DNA of 64,000 bases, taken from Penelope pileata (lineage: Eukaryota; Chordata; Aves; Galliformes; Cracidae). Position 1 is the stretch's first letter. The number at the start of each line of letters is the position of its first letter. Where the stretch lies: assembly GCA_013396635.1 (NCBI GenBank), contig WBMW01005642.1:1-64000 (forward strand), written 5' to 3'. Shown here piece after piece: positions 11,974-24,898 of the stretch. A program made the position numbers and the translations under genes. The notes under the pieces are model-generated. The model was not told the DNA's origin and ran no database searches. It saw nothing but the letters and a program-made list of their open reading frames with translations.

Positions 11974-14900
11974 CTGAGGAACACAAATATGCATGTCATA
12001 AAGAGATAAAATAACATCAATTGTAACAATAATTTTAGACAGTTGAAACAGAAACAAGCAAATAAACGTATTTCATCCAGGGAAATATCACAACCTCATG
12101 ATTCAAACATCCCCTGAATTTCAAGATATGTTTGTCAAACTAGAAAATACTTCTGCAGGGGAATTAATATTTGCTTCCAAAAAAGCAGATTTAGTTTGAA
12201 TATGGCATTAGCTCTGTTTTTATTTCCTAATGACTGGAAGGTGATTTCTGTCATCTGTAGCTTTTCTTAACATTAATCCTTTGTCCAAGTGATGTACAAG
12301 AGAATTAAATGACATATAATTTCTGTGATTATTATAAAATACCATTCACGCAGACTAAAGCCAAATGGTGGTGAATATGTAAACAGCCATAAGTTGCTGC
12401 TCTAGTTTCAGCAAAAACACATGTCCTAATGTACTTCCTCATCAAATCTTAAAAGCCTTTTGAAAAACTTGACCTAAAACTCTCAGGACTACTTTTTACA
12501 TGATCATGAGTAATATCTACTTGGGCTAATACTGCAAAATGTCAAAGCTGAAAGCAACATATCTCTGTGTTGTATCTCTTCAACATTCACTCAAAAGCCA
12601 GATGTCCAGCTGGGATGACCCCATGCGCTCTGTGAGATGGAAGGGGCCAAGCAGCATGTACCAGCCAATATGTCAGAGATGATACGCATTCAGACCAAAA
12701 TACATTTTCAGGAAGAGCAACATCCACACACCTCACATCCATCACATACTTTCTTTGCCTGAAGTTTTTGTCTTTCAAAAGTAAAGCAGAATCCAACATC
12801 TCTACCAAGCCTGAGTGCTGTACCCTGATCGCGTGATGGGATTGGGGCTGCCTGGGACTGCTTATGGCTGAGTGTCAATGGGATGGGAGTGGGGTTGGAA
12901 CCCGAGAGCAGATGGAACAATGTCAATCAGCATGAATATGTAGAAGTCTGAAAGTATCAGCAGCCTGCTGCCAGGAGTTTATTACATTTATTTATGGTTA
13001 AGTAGCATTTAAAAGGATTAAGCTCTTCCTGAACTAAGCACTTCAAGCTCAGTCTTTGCCCTGGAGAGTTTATGATGTTAATGGATAGCACACAGAAATG
13101 ATGGAAGGGAAAACAGAGAAGTCAAGTGACTCGCTTAGCTCAGTCCCACAGTGAGCAGGAGTTCATACATCATTTGTCATACTTCAATTTCTTTTCCAGT
13201 GGATGACATTTCATCTAGAAGGCTGAAATCCTCCCATAGCACACTGTATTATCAGCCATAATTTACCTCAGACAAAAGAGAGATCATGGATCTGGTAGTG
13301 GACAAGTACTCCAGAATAAATCAGAATTGACATCAGGCAGACTTTATGACTTACCCTGGAATTCTGCCAGACCATAGGGTTTAATGCTACTAGAAGTGTA
13401 TAAAGAGCTATGAGATGTCCATGCATATAAATGGATAGGAACATTGTTTTCTCAATTATTAAAATTCAGGAAGTGTAATTTAACAGTAAAAATGATGCAT
13501 TTTTCATGTGCAGCTTCCATAAAATTGTAAACAATTTGAAAAAAGTTTCTAATTTTATTTTTAATTCAGTAAATAAGAAATACAAAGTAATCAAGTTCAA
13601 GAGAAGCGCTATGAACACATTGGACCATATCCTTAGCTGGGATCCATCTTGATGGAAGGAATTCAAATTTAACTGAGAACACTGCAGCTCATAAACTTCA
13701 ACTTACAACTAATTTATTTTGTATTGTTTTATCTTATCATTCTTTAGCAGAATTGCTTTTTGAATAAAAAATAAGCCAATATTCAACAACATACTGTATA
13801 TAATTTTCTGACAAATATATCAGAAAATATAGACTGTCTCCTACTTTAGTCTATTACTTTCTCATTACTTTCACTTCAGAATTTTATGATAAGTATAAAT
13901 CTTAGAGATTCATAAAGTTATGAACAAAAGCATTAAAGTTTACTAGCATTCAGGGTAGCACATTATTTTTTATTGTTGGTGGGAATCAATACTTAAACTG
14001 AACATGACATTAGGCGTCTGCCTTCAGAATGGTTTTGTGTCTGACTACGGCAGGAGAATACACATGAAAAAAAAGGAGTTGCAGTAAACAGAGCATGCAC
14101 AGAATAACAATGACACTGGTTTTGATGGTTTTACTTTAATCATTAATGCCCATATTTATCTGAAATATAGTATATTCAAAACCCTGCAGAACACAAGTCC
14201 CTTAGTGTTTGCAATTGTTCACATCTTTTTCTAACTTTTTCTGAAGGCAATTTCCTTCACCTGAACATATGCCTGGGGGCCTTCTTGTTGACTAGTCCCC
14301 CAGCTATTGTCATGAAGAGAGAAAGAGATCCCACTGCAGTCACACAATCATGACAGCCTACAGCTGCGCAGTGGCGCAGAAGGGCAGGACCCTCTGCAAG
14401 GGTGCAGGAATGGAGGGTGTGCAAGTCCTCAAGCCTAGATTAAGGTCACAGGGCTGAAGGTGGCTTGACTCCCTATTTATTCACTACCCACAGATTTATG
14501 CCATTTGTCCTTGCCATGGAGATCCTTTTCTCACTGTTCCAGGAGCATCCACTACACTCAAGCAATGGCTCCTGCCAGTCAGCACTGGCAATGCCCTCCT
14601 CTTCTGATTACAGCACATTTCAGCTCTCCAGTGTGTCTTCCCCCCCAGCATCACGTTTAAGCTGACATGGGACTCAAGTCACATTTTTTGGCACATTGCT
14701 CAGCAGGCCCTTGGGGGTTACATCCCAGTGAGTTAAATGGAAACTGGAGTATAAAGCGTTTCCTCCAGGAATTTTAGCTGTGGTTATGTTTGATGTTATC
14801 AGTCAGTTTTAAGACCTTCTGAAAAATTGAATGAAGAGCAGATAAAAGTGCTGAGGTTTTCTACCACTGTTACAGGAAATCAGTTTAAATGTGGACTTTA

Positions 14901-17900
14901 TTTTCCCCTTGTTGTCTTTACACTTTTTGCCTGATATTCTATGGAAGCCTCGCAGACGTTTATTCCATCAGGTAATGAGGAAAATTAAGAAGAGTTAATT
15001 TCTTCAGTGATTTATTTAAGTAAAAGAACTTAAATGCACTAAATGTATTTTAGCATTTCAGGCAAAGTCTGCAACAACAGCTACAGAGTATTAACTGGGC
15101 TTCGGAGCAAGTCAACATAGCCACTGTAAGCCCTGTTTTTAAACAGTACTACAATTCTCCTTCCATCAAAATCTGGGACAATCTGATAAGGTGAACCTCA
15201 GCCATTACGTCTGGCTATAGTCCTTTAGGAAATACTGCCTTCAGGAGAAATTTTATTCACTTGTCCAAGGATAGCATGGAGGTTACTGAAGTTGATGAGT
15301 CAGAGAGAATCAATCCTAATTTCTGAATACCATAGGCAACTGCATGAGTGCATAAGCCTTGATACATCCAGCACCAGGAACTCCTAAAGCTAAGGCAATC
15401 CTGCTCCTATGAGCTGCTGCATTTCACAGAATCACTGAACTGCAGGGAAGGGACCTCTAGAGATCATCGAGTCCAACCCCCCTGCCAAAGCAGGCTCTCT
15501 GCAGCAGGTCGCACAGGTAGGCGTCCAGACAGGTCTTGAATATCTCCAGAGAAAGAGACTCCACAACCTCCCTGGGCAGCCTGTTCCAGTGCTCCGTCAC
15601 CCTGACCGTGAGAAGTTCTTGCGCATGTCTGTGTGGAACTTCCTATGCTCCAGTTTGTGGTCATTTCCCCTTGTCTTGTCACCACATGCCACGGAAAAGA
15701 GTCTGAAATTTCGTCTGTGCAGAGCAAGAACATCAAGTTCTCTAGAAATTCTAACAGTACAGCTCTCTATACTGATAGATCCCTGATGATATATTTTGCA
15801 GATTTAGGAAAAACCTAACAAACACAATGTTCCTGCCCACAAATACAATGAAAAGTGAGTATTGCTTGCTTCTTCATGGAGGTCATTGATATAGAAGTCA
15901 TTCTGTCAGTAGTGAGAATAATAGAGCTGAGTGATAGAAAAATGAATAATTACCTGCTAAATTACATCCTAAATTACAGTGAGGTAGCAGCAAATAACTC
16001 ACTAGATTAGATATTCTAACAACTACACTCCTATTTCTTGTTGCATTTTCAGAGAATGTGAAAATATAAATAAAGTAAAAATGCGTCCCACCCCAAAGCC
16101 TCAAATAGAGTTTTCAAGAAATTTAATGTAATCTCCTTAAGTGTTGGAAAACTATCAAAACTAAGCAGCATGGATTTGCAAAATCTGGCAAAGAAGTTCA
16201 CAGGTAGCCTTTCATTCTCATTTTAACCCTATTGCTTACCTCATGACACATTTTTCATCATTTTTAAGCTGAATATTTCATCATATTTAAATAGAATATT
16301 ATTTAATGAGCCTAAAAAGGCATGACTTATGTGTTGTTTCAAGGAAATGGTACAGTTCTATGATCCAAGCCACGTAGGGGATTGGCATGTAAAAGATTAA
16401 ATCTGTAGAACCATAGCTTTCTTTTTGTGCTTCGAAAATTCTTGCCAAAGTGAACTGACGACAATACACTGGTGTTATGATGAGATTGTGATTTTATCAA
16501 TTATTTAGGGCATAAAAGACCACCTGCAATCACTGGAAGTTCTGTATTTAACTCCCTCCATTAAGATGCTACTTATCTTCTGTTGATGTAATCTCACTGT
16601 GCATGTCTTTGTCATGATCTCTTGTTCCCTTGGCACATCTTCCTACTGTTCCTTCACAGCTGGTTTGAAATAGCAGTATTTCAATGATATTTCAGGATAT
16701 ACAAATAACTTTCACAGAAAATAATCACTAAAAGATCTGTGATATCTGGAGATTAAAAGAAGTGGCTGGTCAGCTGGCAGTGATCAAAAGAATTGTTGGG
16801 GTCAACAGGGATGAGTGAGAAATCTGCAACAGATTAGGTTTAATCCGTGTTTACCCTCCTCAGGTAAGCAGTCCAGAATAACTATACTGGGAGACTGCTA
16901 TTAAGAAACTAAACTGCACTGCAATTTAATGTGATTTAAAAATACTGTGTGGATTTACAGAAGTTGCTATAGAAACAAACATATTTTAATATTAGTAATA
17001 CTGTATATGTGAGCTTAATTGTTTATAAGAAATACATGGAAACCTGGAAGTTCAGGATTGTCACTCTACTGCACTCTCACTTCAAAAGCAAGGGGGTGTG
17101 CTTTAGTTATTACTCTTAATTTTACAAGCTCTGTGGGACATAATTGAACAATTCTGATTTCATCTGGCAAGAAAATCAGTGTTTCACATATTTCATGCAA
17201 AATCGTCTGGAATATAAACATGATAGTGGTCAGCAACACATTTTTTTAAAAAGAAGAAAATACAAAAGGCAAATTTACAGTGAATAAGCGTCTTTTGAAA
17301 CTTTGACTGATCTGAAAAGCAGATTAGTGTTACTCATGCAAATATTTCCTTCTGCAGCTGATTTTTGCTCCATATGGGATATTAATAGAGTTGCAATGGC
17401 TTAATTACTATGTTAACTAGGAGTCATCCTAACTGATTTCAGGAAAGCTTCTGCAGTCAGGAAAGCTCCAGGTGAAGCTGGACATGTTCATGTGGTCGGG
17501 ACAAAGAAGGGTTTGCCATTTAAGACTCCAGAATACATTGTGGCTATACACTGCAACTCTGTGCAGAACTGGCCTTGTGCATATAGCAGACAGACAGCAT
17601 GGGACAGTTAATTCAGAATCCAATGTAGAGCTAAGGACTGAAACATTTTAAAATGACTACGACACTTTTTATCTTGTCTTACAGTAATTTTGTATCTGTA
17701 TGTGTATGAAAATCAGTTTTCTTTGTTACTGTCTCAAAGATTCATAGATATTTAACATACACAAGTTCTGAGCAACATTTTGACAATGTAGATGATTCTG
17801 AATTGGTGAGAACTGGCATTTCTCACTTTTACAGATACAGTGAAATTTTTTTGCACCAGTGAATGAATGACCATAGCCAACCTGGACTGCAAGAGATGAA

Positions 17901-19612
17901 GAGGGAACTGCTGATAAGCTCTTTCTTCCACAATGCTTTTCTTCTGCAGCAGCTTTACATTTTTGTTCACGATCTGTACCACACAGAACTATTCAGAACA
18001 TGTTCACCCTCCAATTTCCAATTACAAAAACTTTAAAAAATGCCTTTGGTAAGATTTTAAATGCAGTATCTCTATTTCCATACAAACATTGGGATAGCAC
18101 AGTAGCTTCAGGGAGAAAATATTTTTCTTCTTGAAATAAGAAAACAACCACTTCCAGATGCCTTAACTCTCCTCCCCCAAAATTCTGATCTAAGTCTTTC
18201 AACTAGTACTAGTGTAGTGCTATTTAAACAAAGATCAGACCTTTGTGATGAGTAACATGCCTTGGAACTCTTTCCAAGAGCAAAGTATTGGATTTCTAAA
18301 AGTTAAATAGATCTTACTGATATCAGCACAGTAGTATTTCTTTTCATGGACAAACCTGATTTCAAAATCAAGTTTTTAATTTTATGTCATGCTGCTGAAG
18401 TGGTCAAATACAATTATGCATTTTCAGAATAAAGCATATTTTTCATGAGGATGAAAGTGTTCAGGCAGGTTTTATTTTCATTACCGCTGATATTAAGAGC
18501 TGTGAAGACTAAAACATTGTTTATCTTGCAATTAAACTGGTTTGAGTGAGAGCTATCAGAATAGATTCCTATAAGATCATCTCGTAAAGCATTCTTTCTC
18601 AACAAGAAAGGCTCAGTACAAACTAGGCTGTGTAAATCTGTGAATACACTAAACTAGATATAGGCAAAGGAGAGAGAAGCAAAAATGAGTAACAGCTTGT
18701 ATTGCAAGATATTTGAATGCTTACTTCATAAAACTTAGATTCTTCATAAAACCTACACACTGTTGTTGAATATCAGTGAAAATGCTCAAGCCAAAAAATT
18801 TTCTGTGGCTTCATGAGAGTAGAATAGTCCTGCTCAGGTGTTATTTGAGGAATTAACATAGTACAGTAAGCTATTAAGTGGCATAAATGATAAATGGGCC
18901 ATGCCATACTTTCTCTTGCTTCTGTTACATCTTATGGAAAAGAACACAATCACAATCAGTCAGTAAAAAGTTCAGTTGAAATAATCAAGTGAAGAACTTA
19001 AAGATTTCCAATGAAATGTATAAACTTTATTAATACAAAGACAATACTTGGTGGCTCACTAAGTTGAACTAGCTTTCAAATTATCAAGTTTGGAAAATGC
19101 TAAGGTACTTTTTCTCACTATAATAAATGAGACATTGTTTATTAGACTGATTAAGTTTTGCTTATTTATTCAGTACTTGATCATAGGTTGTTGGACTTAC
19201 ATTGACCAACTAAGAGTGTAAGCCAATGCCAACAAGATAAAAGCAGTTCTTATCCTTAGAAAAGAAGTTTGAAGTATCCTTAGATAAGGGGCTTGAATTT
19301 GGATGGGGTAAAGTCGGTAAAGTAAAAACGGACCAACTGTGGGTTTTCTTAATAGGAATATCTAATGTACTTATAGTTCTGGTCAGTAGATTCAGTACTT
19401 CCAGGTAGTTTCAGAAATTAAAAGACAACCTGCAAAAATAATCCTTAAATACAGAGAAATGCTTTTAAAGTCATCAAGATCGATGACAAACACAGGTTCA
19501 ATAGCACTTCAACTGAATGTTACTGGAATTTGATCAATCCCATAGTCCCTACACTATTGAACAGTATGATGATTAAATTTTCAATCATTATAAAACTAAA
19601 GGAATGGCTTAC
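11974..19612 (-). other. PCLO: PCLO intron D-E (7.6 kb)
   Basis: Donor GTAAGC at 19612 downward and acceptor CATATTTGTGTTCCTCAG before 11973, phase 0. Apart from the CR1 fragment at 15424-15703, I recognise nothing in it. The stretches around 12600-12930 and 14270-14700 are locally less AT-rich and have no features I can name. Confidence 0.87.
15424..15703 (-). mobile_element. CR1 LINE 3' fragment
   Basis: Plus-strand sequence CACAGAATCACTGAACTGCA, GAGATCATCGAGTCCAACCC and TGGGCAGCCTGTTCCAGTGC is the reverse complement of the CR1 3' end. It extends into degenerate RT C-terminal sequence (TGTGGAACTTCCTATGCTCC) and fades out near 15703. Confidence 0.9.
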
Positions 19613-19761
19613 TTGGCAGCTTATTTGATCTTGGTGTTGACTTGGTGGTCGAGAGTGGGACAACTTCTCCGGCAGTCTTCTGTCGAGGATATGTCCATTT
19701 TCCAAACGAGATTCCCTGGGCTTGTCAAACCAATCTGTTTCTTCACGACGGAGATGGTAGG
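19613..19761 (-). CDS. PCLO: PCLO exon D: AYHLRREETDWFD linker
   Basis: A 149-bp exon: CC completes an Ala codon, then 49 codons run YHLRREETDWFDKPRESRLE ... [12 protein letters not shown], ending phase 0 at CAA|GTAAGC. The first ~45 residues align closely with mammalian piccolo (AYHLRREETDWFDKPRESRL). It links the Ser-rich region of exon C to the PDZ lead-in of exon E. The end reads QDQISCQ where I recall mammals having QEQIIQ, so the donor may have shifted or the sequence diverged; no better donor is visible nearby. The exon is too short and its reading frame too ordinary to be noticed without the homology. Confidence 0.94.
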
Positions 19762-20403
19762 CTTTGAAAACCAAGGACAGGTCAAATGTTCTGTTCCAGT
19801 GCTGGGCAAAGGGTAATAATGTGCACTGTGCATAGCAAACATGCATACTGGTTACCAATTGGCCATGCAGCTAAAGCAAAGTAAAAGGTGAGACTTGAGA
19901 CATTGAACTGAGGCATAATTTAGCTGTAAGTGATAGAGTGAGAAGATTCTGTTTAGGTCAAAACCATGGATATTAAATATCAGAAGAAACCTACTGCTGA
20001 GTGCTATATCAATTTCCTTCCTTCTGAGAAATACACTGCAGATTTCCCACATTTCCGTAATGTTAATGAAAAAATAGTCAAATAGTTACGTCGCAGTAAA
20101 GCAAAAATAAAATAAAATAAAATAATAAAACTCAAAAAAACAATACCTCAAAACCCAACTTCTGCTAAATGCCAGACTTTCTAAACTGAATTTTTTCAAA
20201 ATACCCTGGAGGTCATCTGAAAGTATTTATATGAAAACTGAGCCTGCTTTATGAAATCATATCATCCCAAATCAAAGAAGATGCAAAGTAAAAGAAATCT
20301 ATATGCTTTCTAATTCTAAGCAGAAACATTTCAGGTGCCATCATTTTGAAGTCCATCCCCCAATTTTGCAGTACGAGCCTTCTTTGTATCTGGGAAGTTA
20401 TCC

Positions 20404-20463
20404 AGAATGTTCTTCAAGCAATAATTTCCACTCTCAATGTTCTTCAAGTGATAATTCATGACA
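20404..20463. repeat. 30-bp imperfect tandem duplication
   Basis: AATGTTCTTCAAG recurs exactly 30 bp apart (20406 and 20436), with similar flanks AATAATTTC and GATAATTCA. Confidence 0.85.
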
Positions 20464-22662
20464 ACTAATGGTCTTAATATTTGCAACCGTTTTAAACTGG
20501 TATAAAACGTATTGTATTAGATACTCATTGGGGATGAAATAGCACAGTTTCAATGAAATCAGCTTGGTGAATATACAGATTTATGCCTACTGACTACTGG
20601 GTCAACCAACACAGCTTTCACTCCACTGGGATTGGAATCAGCTCCTATGTGTGCACTAACATTTCCACTACATGACATACAGATTTTCAACTATGTTGAT
20701 CATCAATGTAAATCAAAACAATAAAAAAATATATATAATCCAGTGGAAGTTAGAATGTCACGTTCTAATAAGTAAGTTACATTGAAAATCAGAAAAAAAG
20801 ACAATATCTGTTTCAGCAAAAATACCAGAAATTGCAAACCTAAAATAAAGTCAGTTGTTGCTATAGCAACAAGAGAGAATGCAATTGTACCACGGCATAG
20901 AATTTAAAATGGTAGTGTGCAATCTATCTATTTACTTGTTAAAGTAAACGTAATCAAATTGGTTTAATAAATGATTGGAAAAAAAGTCTAATGGAAAAGC
21001 AAAGTTGCATGTTTCCTGAACTATTTAATTAAATTACACCAGAGCCAGGAGGAGTATATTTGCATGTTTTCTTAAAAATACTATTCTGCATGTCCTATAT
21101 GTGATAAAAACAATCATTCTATATTATAGTTGGTCTTCGGAAAAATCTTAATCTTTGTTCAGATGTTATGCAGTCTCTTCCTTCTTAACTGTGAACAAAT
21201 TTGATTTATTATAAATGGTTTGAAAATATTCTTTAGTTCAGCATATATGAATAGAAACATTATTAAAGGTTAATGCTTGGATGACCAGTAATTAGTTACT
21301 GAGTAACTGCTCTCAATAAAACATGACAATCTAATACACAGATCCTTTATGCTTTATACATTTATGCCAATTGGCTAGTGCCTCCATGTACCAGATGTAC
21401 CAGTCTTGTTCATAGCTCATCCTGATGGAACTTCTTGCTGCGGCTTATATTAAAAACCTAACAAAGTTCTTTGATCCCAGATACTAATGCTGACTATCAC
21501 AACCAGTATCATTAGCTGAGTAGAAAAAAAGTCTTTTTTCTTTTTTTTCCCTCCCATCTCACTTGAAATTACTTTTACTGGTTTTCTTCCTTAGAAAAGC
21601 TAGCACATACAATTTCCATACTGTAGTTCTAACCAGCCTACTTTTTTCTCAAAACTATGATGAATGTGTATATTTTATACGAAAATTTAAGAAGTATGTA
21701 TGTGTATATAGACACAATGCCACACTCATATGTACATATACACATTTCAGCTTCACTAGCTGAGATTTGATTCAGCAGGAAACCTGAGAACAGCCAAGAT
21801 GAATCACCAATGGTCTTAAAGGATACATCCTTTTTTTCTAGGGCTAACAATATGCAATCAGACTGCTTCACCTGTAAAAATTCCTGCTGGAGTCAATAAA
21901 GTCCTATCCTGTTAGCTACACAGTTTAAAAAGGTGAGAATGGACTCCAGGCTGTGGAATCTGAGAAAACTGATCAGAGAAATCCCTAATCTAAATCACTC
22001 TACATCCCATGGGCAAGAAATTACAAAGGGTCAGCTGTGTTGTAGTGATCATTCATGTCAGAGAATGAACAGATCAGTATATAAAAGAGAAAAATAATCC
22101 TTGAGGTGAGAAAAAGTACCACTTATATATCTTGAGCTGATCAGTAGGAAGTATCTACCTTCATAAAATTAAGCACTAGCTTCAGCATTCTTGAAAATCA
22201 GCATCTTCAGCATACTTTGTGAAAACTGTGGCAGCTTTGGGGTTAATAAACAACTATTCGCTATATCTGAGCTTTCATGGCACTCAGAATCCTGGAGGAA
22301 TGCTAGATGTTTCAAAAGCTTAGAGCACTACTTTCAATGGGGATATCTGGATGCTGGGTTCTTTTGACACTAAAGCTAATTTTTTATCCTGCCTGAAGCT
22401 TGGAATGTCAGTGTAGATACTACTTACATGCTGAAATCGGGTTTTAAGATTTATTAAACTATGTAGATGTAGTTTATTAAAGTTACATAGTGATAAACAG
22501 AAGGTTATAATACCCTGACTTGCATTCATTTTTACAAGTATTTAGAGACGAAAAATTGAGCTCTGATAATCATTAGCACAAGAAATGCTTTTTTAAGATT
22601 TTTCTTTAGGCTGATTTATTTTAATGAAATCTCACCAACGCCATAAAACAGTTGTTTAAAAT

Positions 22663-22755
22663 AAGGGGGAAAAGGAAAAGGAAAAAGAAAAGGAAAAGGA
22701 AAAGGAAAAGGAAAAAGGAAAAAGGAAAAAGGAAAAAGGAAAAGGAAAAGGAAAG
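22663..22755. repeat. 93-bp pure polypurine tract (AAAAGG-type)
   Basis: An uninterrupted purine run built of GGAAAA and GGAAAAA units, within the C-D intron. In the PCLO transcript it is a polypyrimidine tract of the same length. Confidence 0.97.
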
Positions 22756-24898
22756 CCATCTGTGTTAAAAAGATGAAGGCAATCTGCTAGAGTACTGGAG
22801 CAACTGACCACCATCAGGGCATTAGAGAGAGAAAGTACAGTCCCGAGAAAAAGAACCCCAGAACTTTTTGAAAAATTGTAATTAGTTTTCTGGTACATTT
22901 TATACTTTACACCCAAGTTACATGAATTATTTTCAATTCCAGCTGCTTGTTACTAGATAGCATATTTGAAAACAATGTTGTGAAGTGTTATGATTTCCCA
23001 AGACTTTATATAAAATGTTGCAAAAAGAAGCTCTCTGAAAAGAAGTATTGCTGAAATGGAAGGCTCCAGTATTCAGAGACATGTCAACCTAGTAAGGAAC
23101 ATTAGAATTGCGACACAATGCTTTTGAAAGAGCCTAACTAAGCAGTGATTAAGTTAAAACCAAAACAGATTTAACCTAACATCTAACAGGTATGCCTTGT
23201 ACAGAGACAATGAACTGTAGTGCAGAAAAACAATTTCCTCTGATCTGTTTATATGAGGTAGAAAAGCATCAAATCAGGTTTTTACAGTCCAGTTTGGTTA
23301 CCCTTGTTTTTAAGGAGGAAAGTCATGAGTGTTGCAGAATGTGACCCTGTAACAACCCTTAATAGTCACAAGTTGACTCGAGACATGACAACACATACTT
23401 AAGTTGCAGCTTGGGGGGCTCCTTTTAATTGACTTCTGGTTTAATTATAAGACTGTGTGTGTTAGGAATTTAAGAATAATGAGAACATTTAAATTTGTGA
23501 TAAAATCAAAAAAAAAGTTGGCAATGTCAAACCTCTGCTGAAACACAGACTTCATGAGGAGGTTGTTTACAGAACAAAACACTGTAATACACTACAGTAC
23601 TGCGAAGGCAAGTAGATTTCATTTTTCTAATCCTTATGAAAGATTCAGTTTATGTAAAAAGGCTAATGTAATATGGAATACTGAGGTTACTAGAAACCTG
23701 AAAAATAAACCATACTACCTCGTAATCATGCAAATGTGTCTTTATAGACAATCATTGCCATTTACAGACAATATAGCGCATGCAAAGTCTCTTTTATTGT
23801 GCAGTAAATACACATAAGAAAAAGTTGAGTGCATACAATTTTGAACATATTAATTTCATTTTCTTTCAGTCTGTCTTTATGATTTTTAAACAATTTAGAA
23901 TATATTAAGTCTGAACTGACTAAAACAAAAGTGATACATAACTTGCAATTATCCATTACTTAACATCAGCTTTAACATTCTGCTGTACTTGTGTAGAAGA
24001 AACATTTTTAATTGCACCATTTATAATACACAAGAAAGGTTCCTTTCACGAACCTAAGTGAAATAAACTCTTGTGCTTATTTGGCAGATGTATTGTATGT
24101 GGTGCATATAAAACCAGCTACACTGAATACTCCATCAATAGAAGTAAAATACTTATGCAAGTTTATTTAAATATGTGATTGTCTTGCACCATTCAAGTGA
24201 CAAATTATCTTACATCATCACAAGTCTGAATGCACAGAAGTCCACATGACAGGATGCTTTCAACAAACCATACGTAGAATGTTATTTTGCAACCACATTA
24301 AGTTCTATATGGTTCTAACATACAATATGTAGTTAATGAACATACTATCTCTATATAAATGTAGATCTAAAGTGGTGCATCAGGAGATGGAATTATCAGT
24401 TCTTGAACTCTACAATGAAATTCCATGCAAATAAAATCATTAGTTTTTTTTTTTTTTTCCAGAGGATTTGGGAGATCATGTCCAAATCCCAGCAAAAACT
24501 ACTGCAAATAACTTCAGTGATCCACAGTCACTGGAGAAGGCTCCACATAAAGACTGATGGTAGGGTATGCGTTGTACACAGAATATTCTACACACTACCA
24601 TTAGAAAAGTAGATAACAACAATAGAAAAGGAAAATGCACAAGCAAACCAAAATAATTGCAAATCAATAACAGAGTGAGCATGCTAGAGTAGAGTAACAC
24701 CATTCAGAAACTGCTGTTAGGGTAAAATAAAAAATATCTAGTGAAACAAAAACCATTAACCCCAAAAATGTAGACACATAGAAGATGCACCAAGGAAAAG
24801 AAATAATGAGTCTTTGCAGTATAACAAAAATTAGACACATGCATAGAAATGAGGGTTTGCGTTGTGATAGTAAGATACCAGTCTGAGGCCTAATTTAC

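Larger units (their letters stand above)
19762..24898 (-). other. PCLO: PCLO intron C-D (5.1 kb)
   Basis: Donor GTAAAT at 24898 downward and acceptor TTGGTTTTCAAAG before 19761; phase 1 is conserved on both sides (G|CC completes Ala of AYHLRR). The intron contains a 93-bp pure polypurine run at 22663-22755, a 30-bp tandem duplication at 20404-20463 and an AAAAT microsatellite near 20105. No transposon or additional exon was recognised in it. Confidence 0.88.

Noticed and set aside
22656..22916. Minus-strand frame with Phe/Ser/Pro repeats
   Set aside because: It is a translation of the polypurine tract; low complexity, no gene.
24831..24898. Extension of PCLO exon C frame past SDSE (GKLGLRLVSYY ...)
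   Set aside because: A GTAAAT donor at 24898 joins in phase to exon D (AYHLRR), matching mammalian piccolo; the extension is intron read-through.
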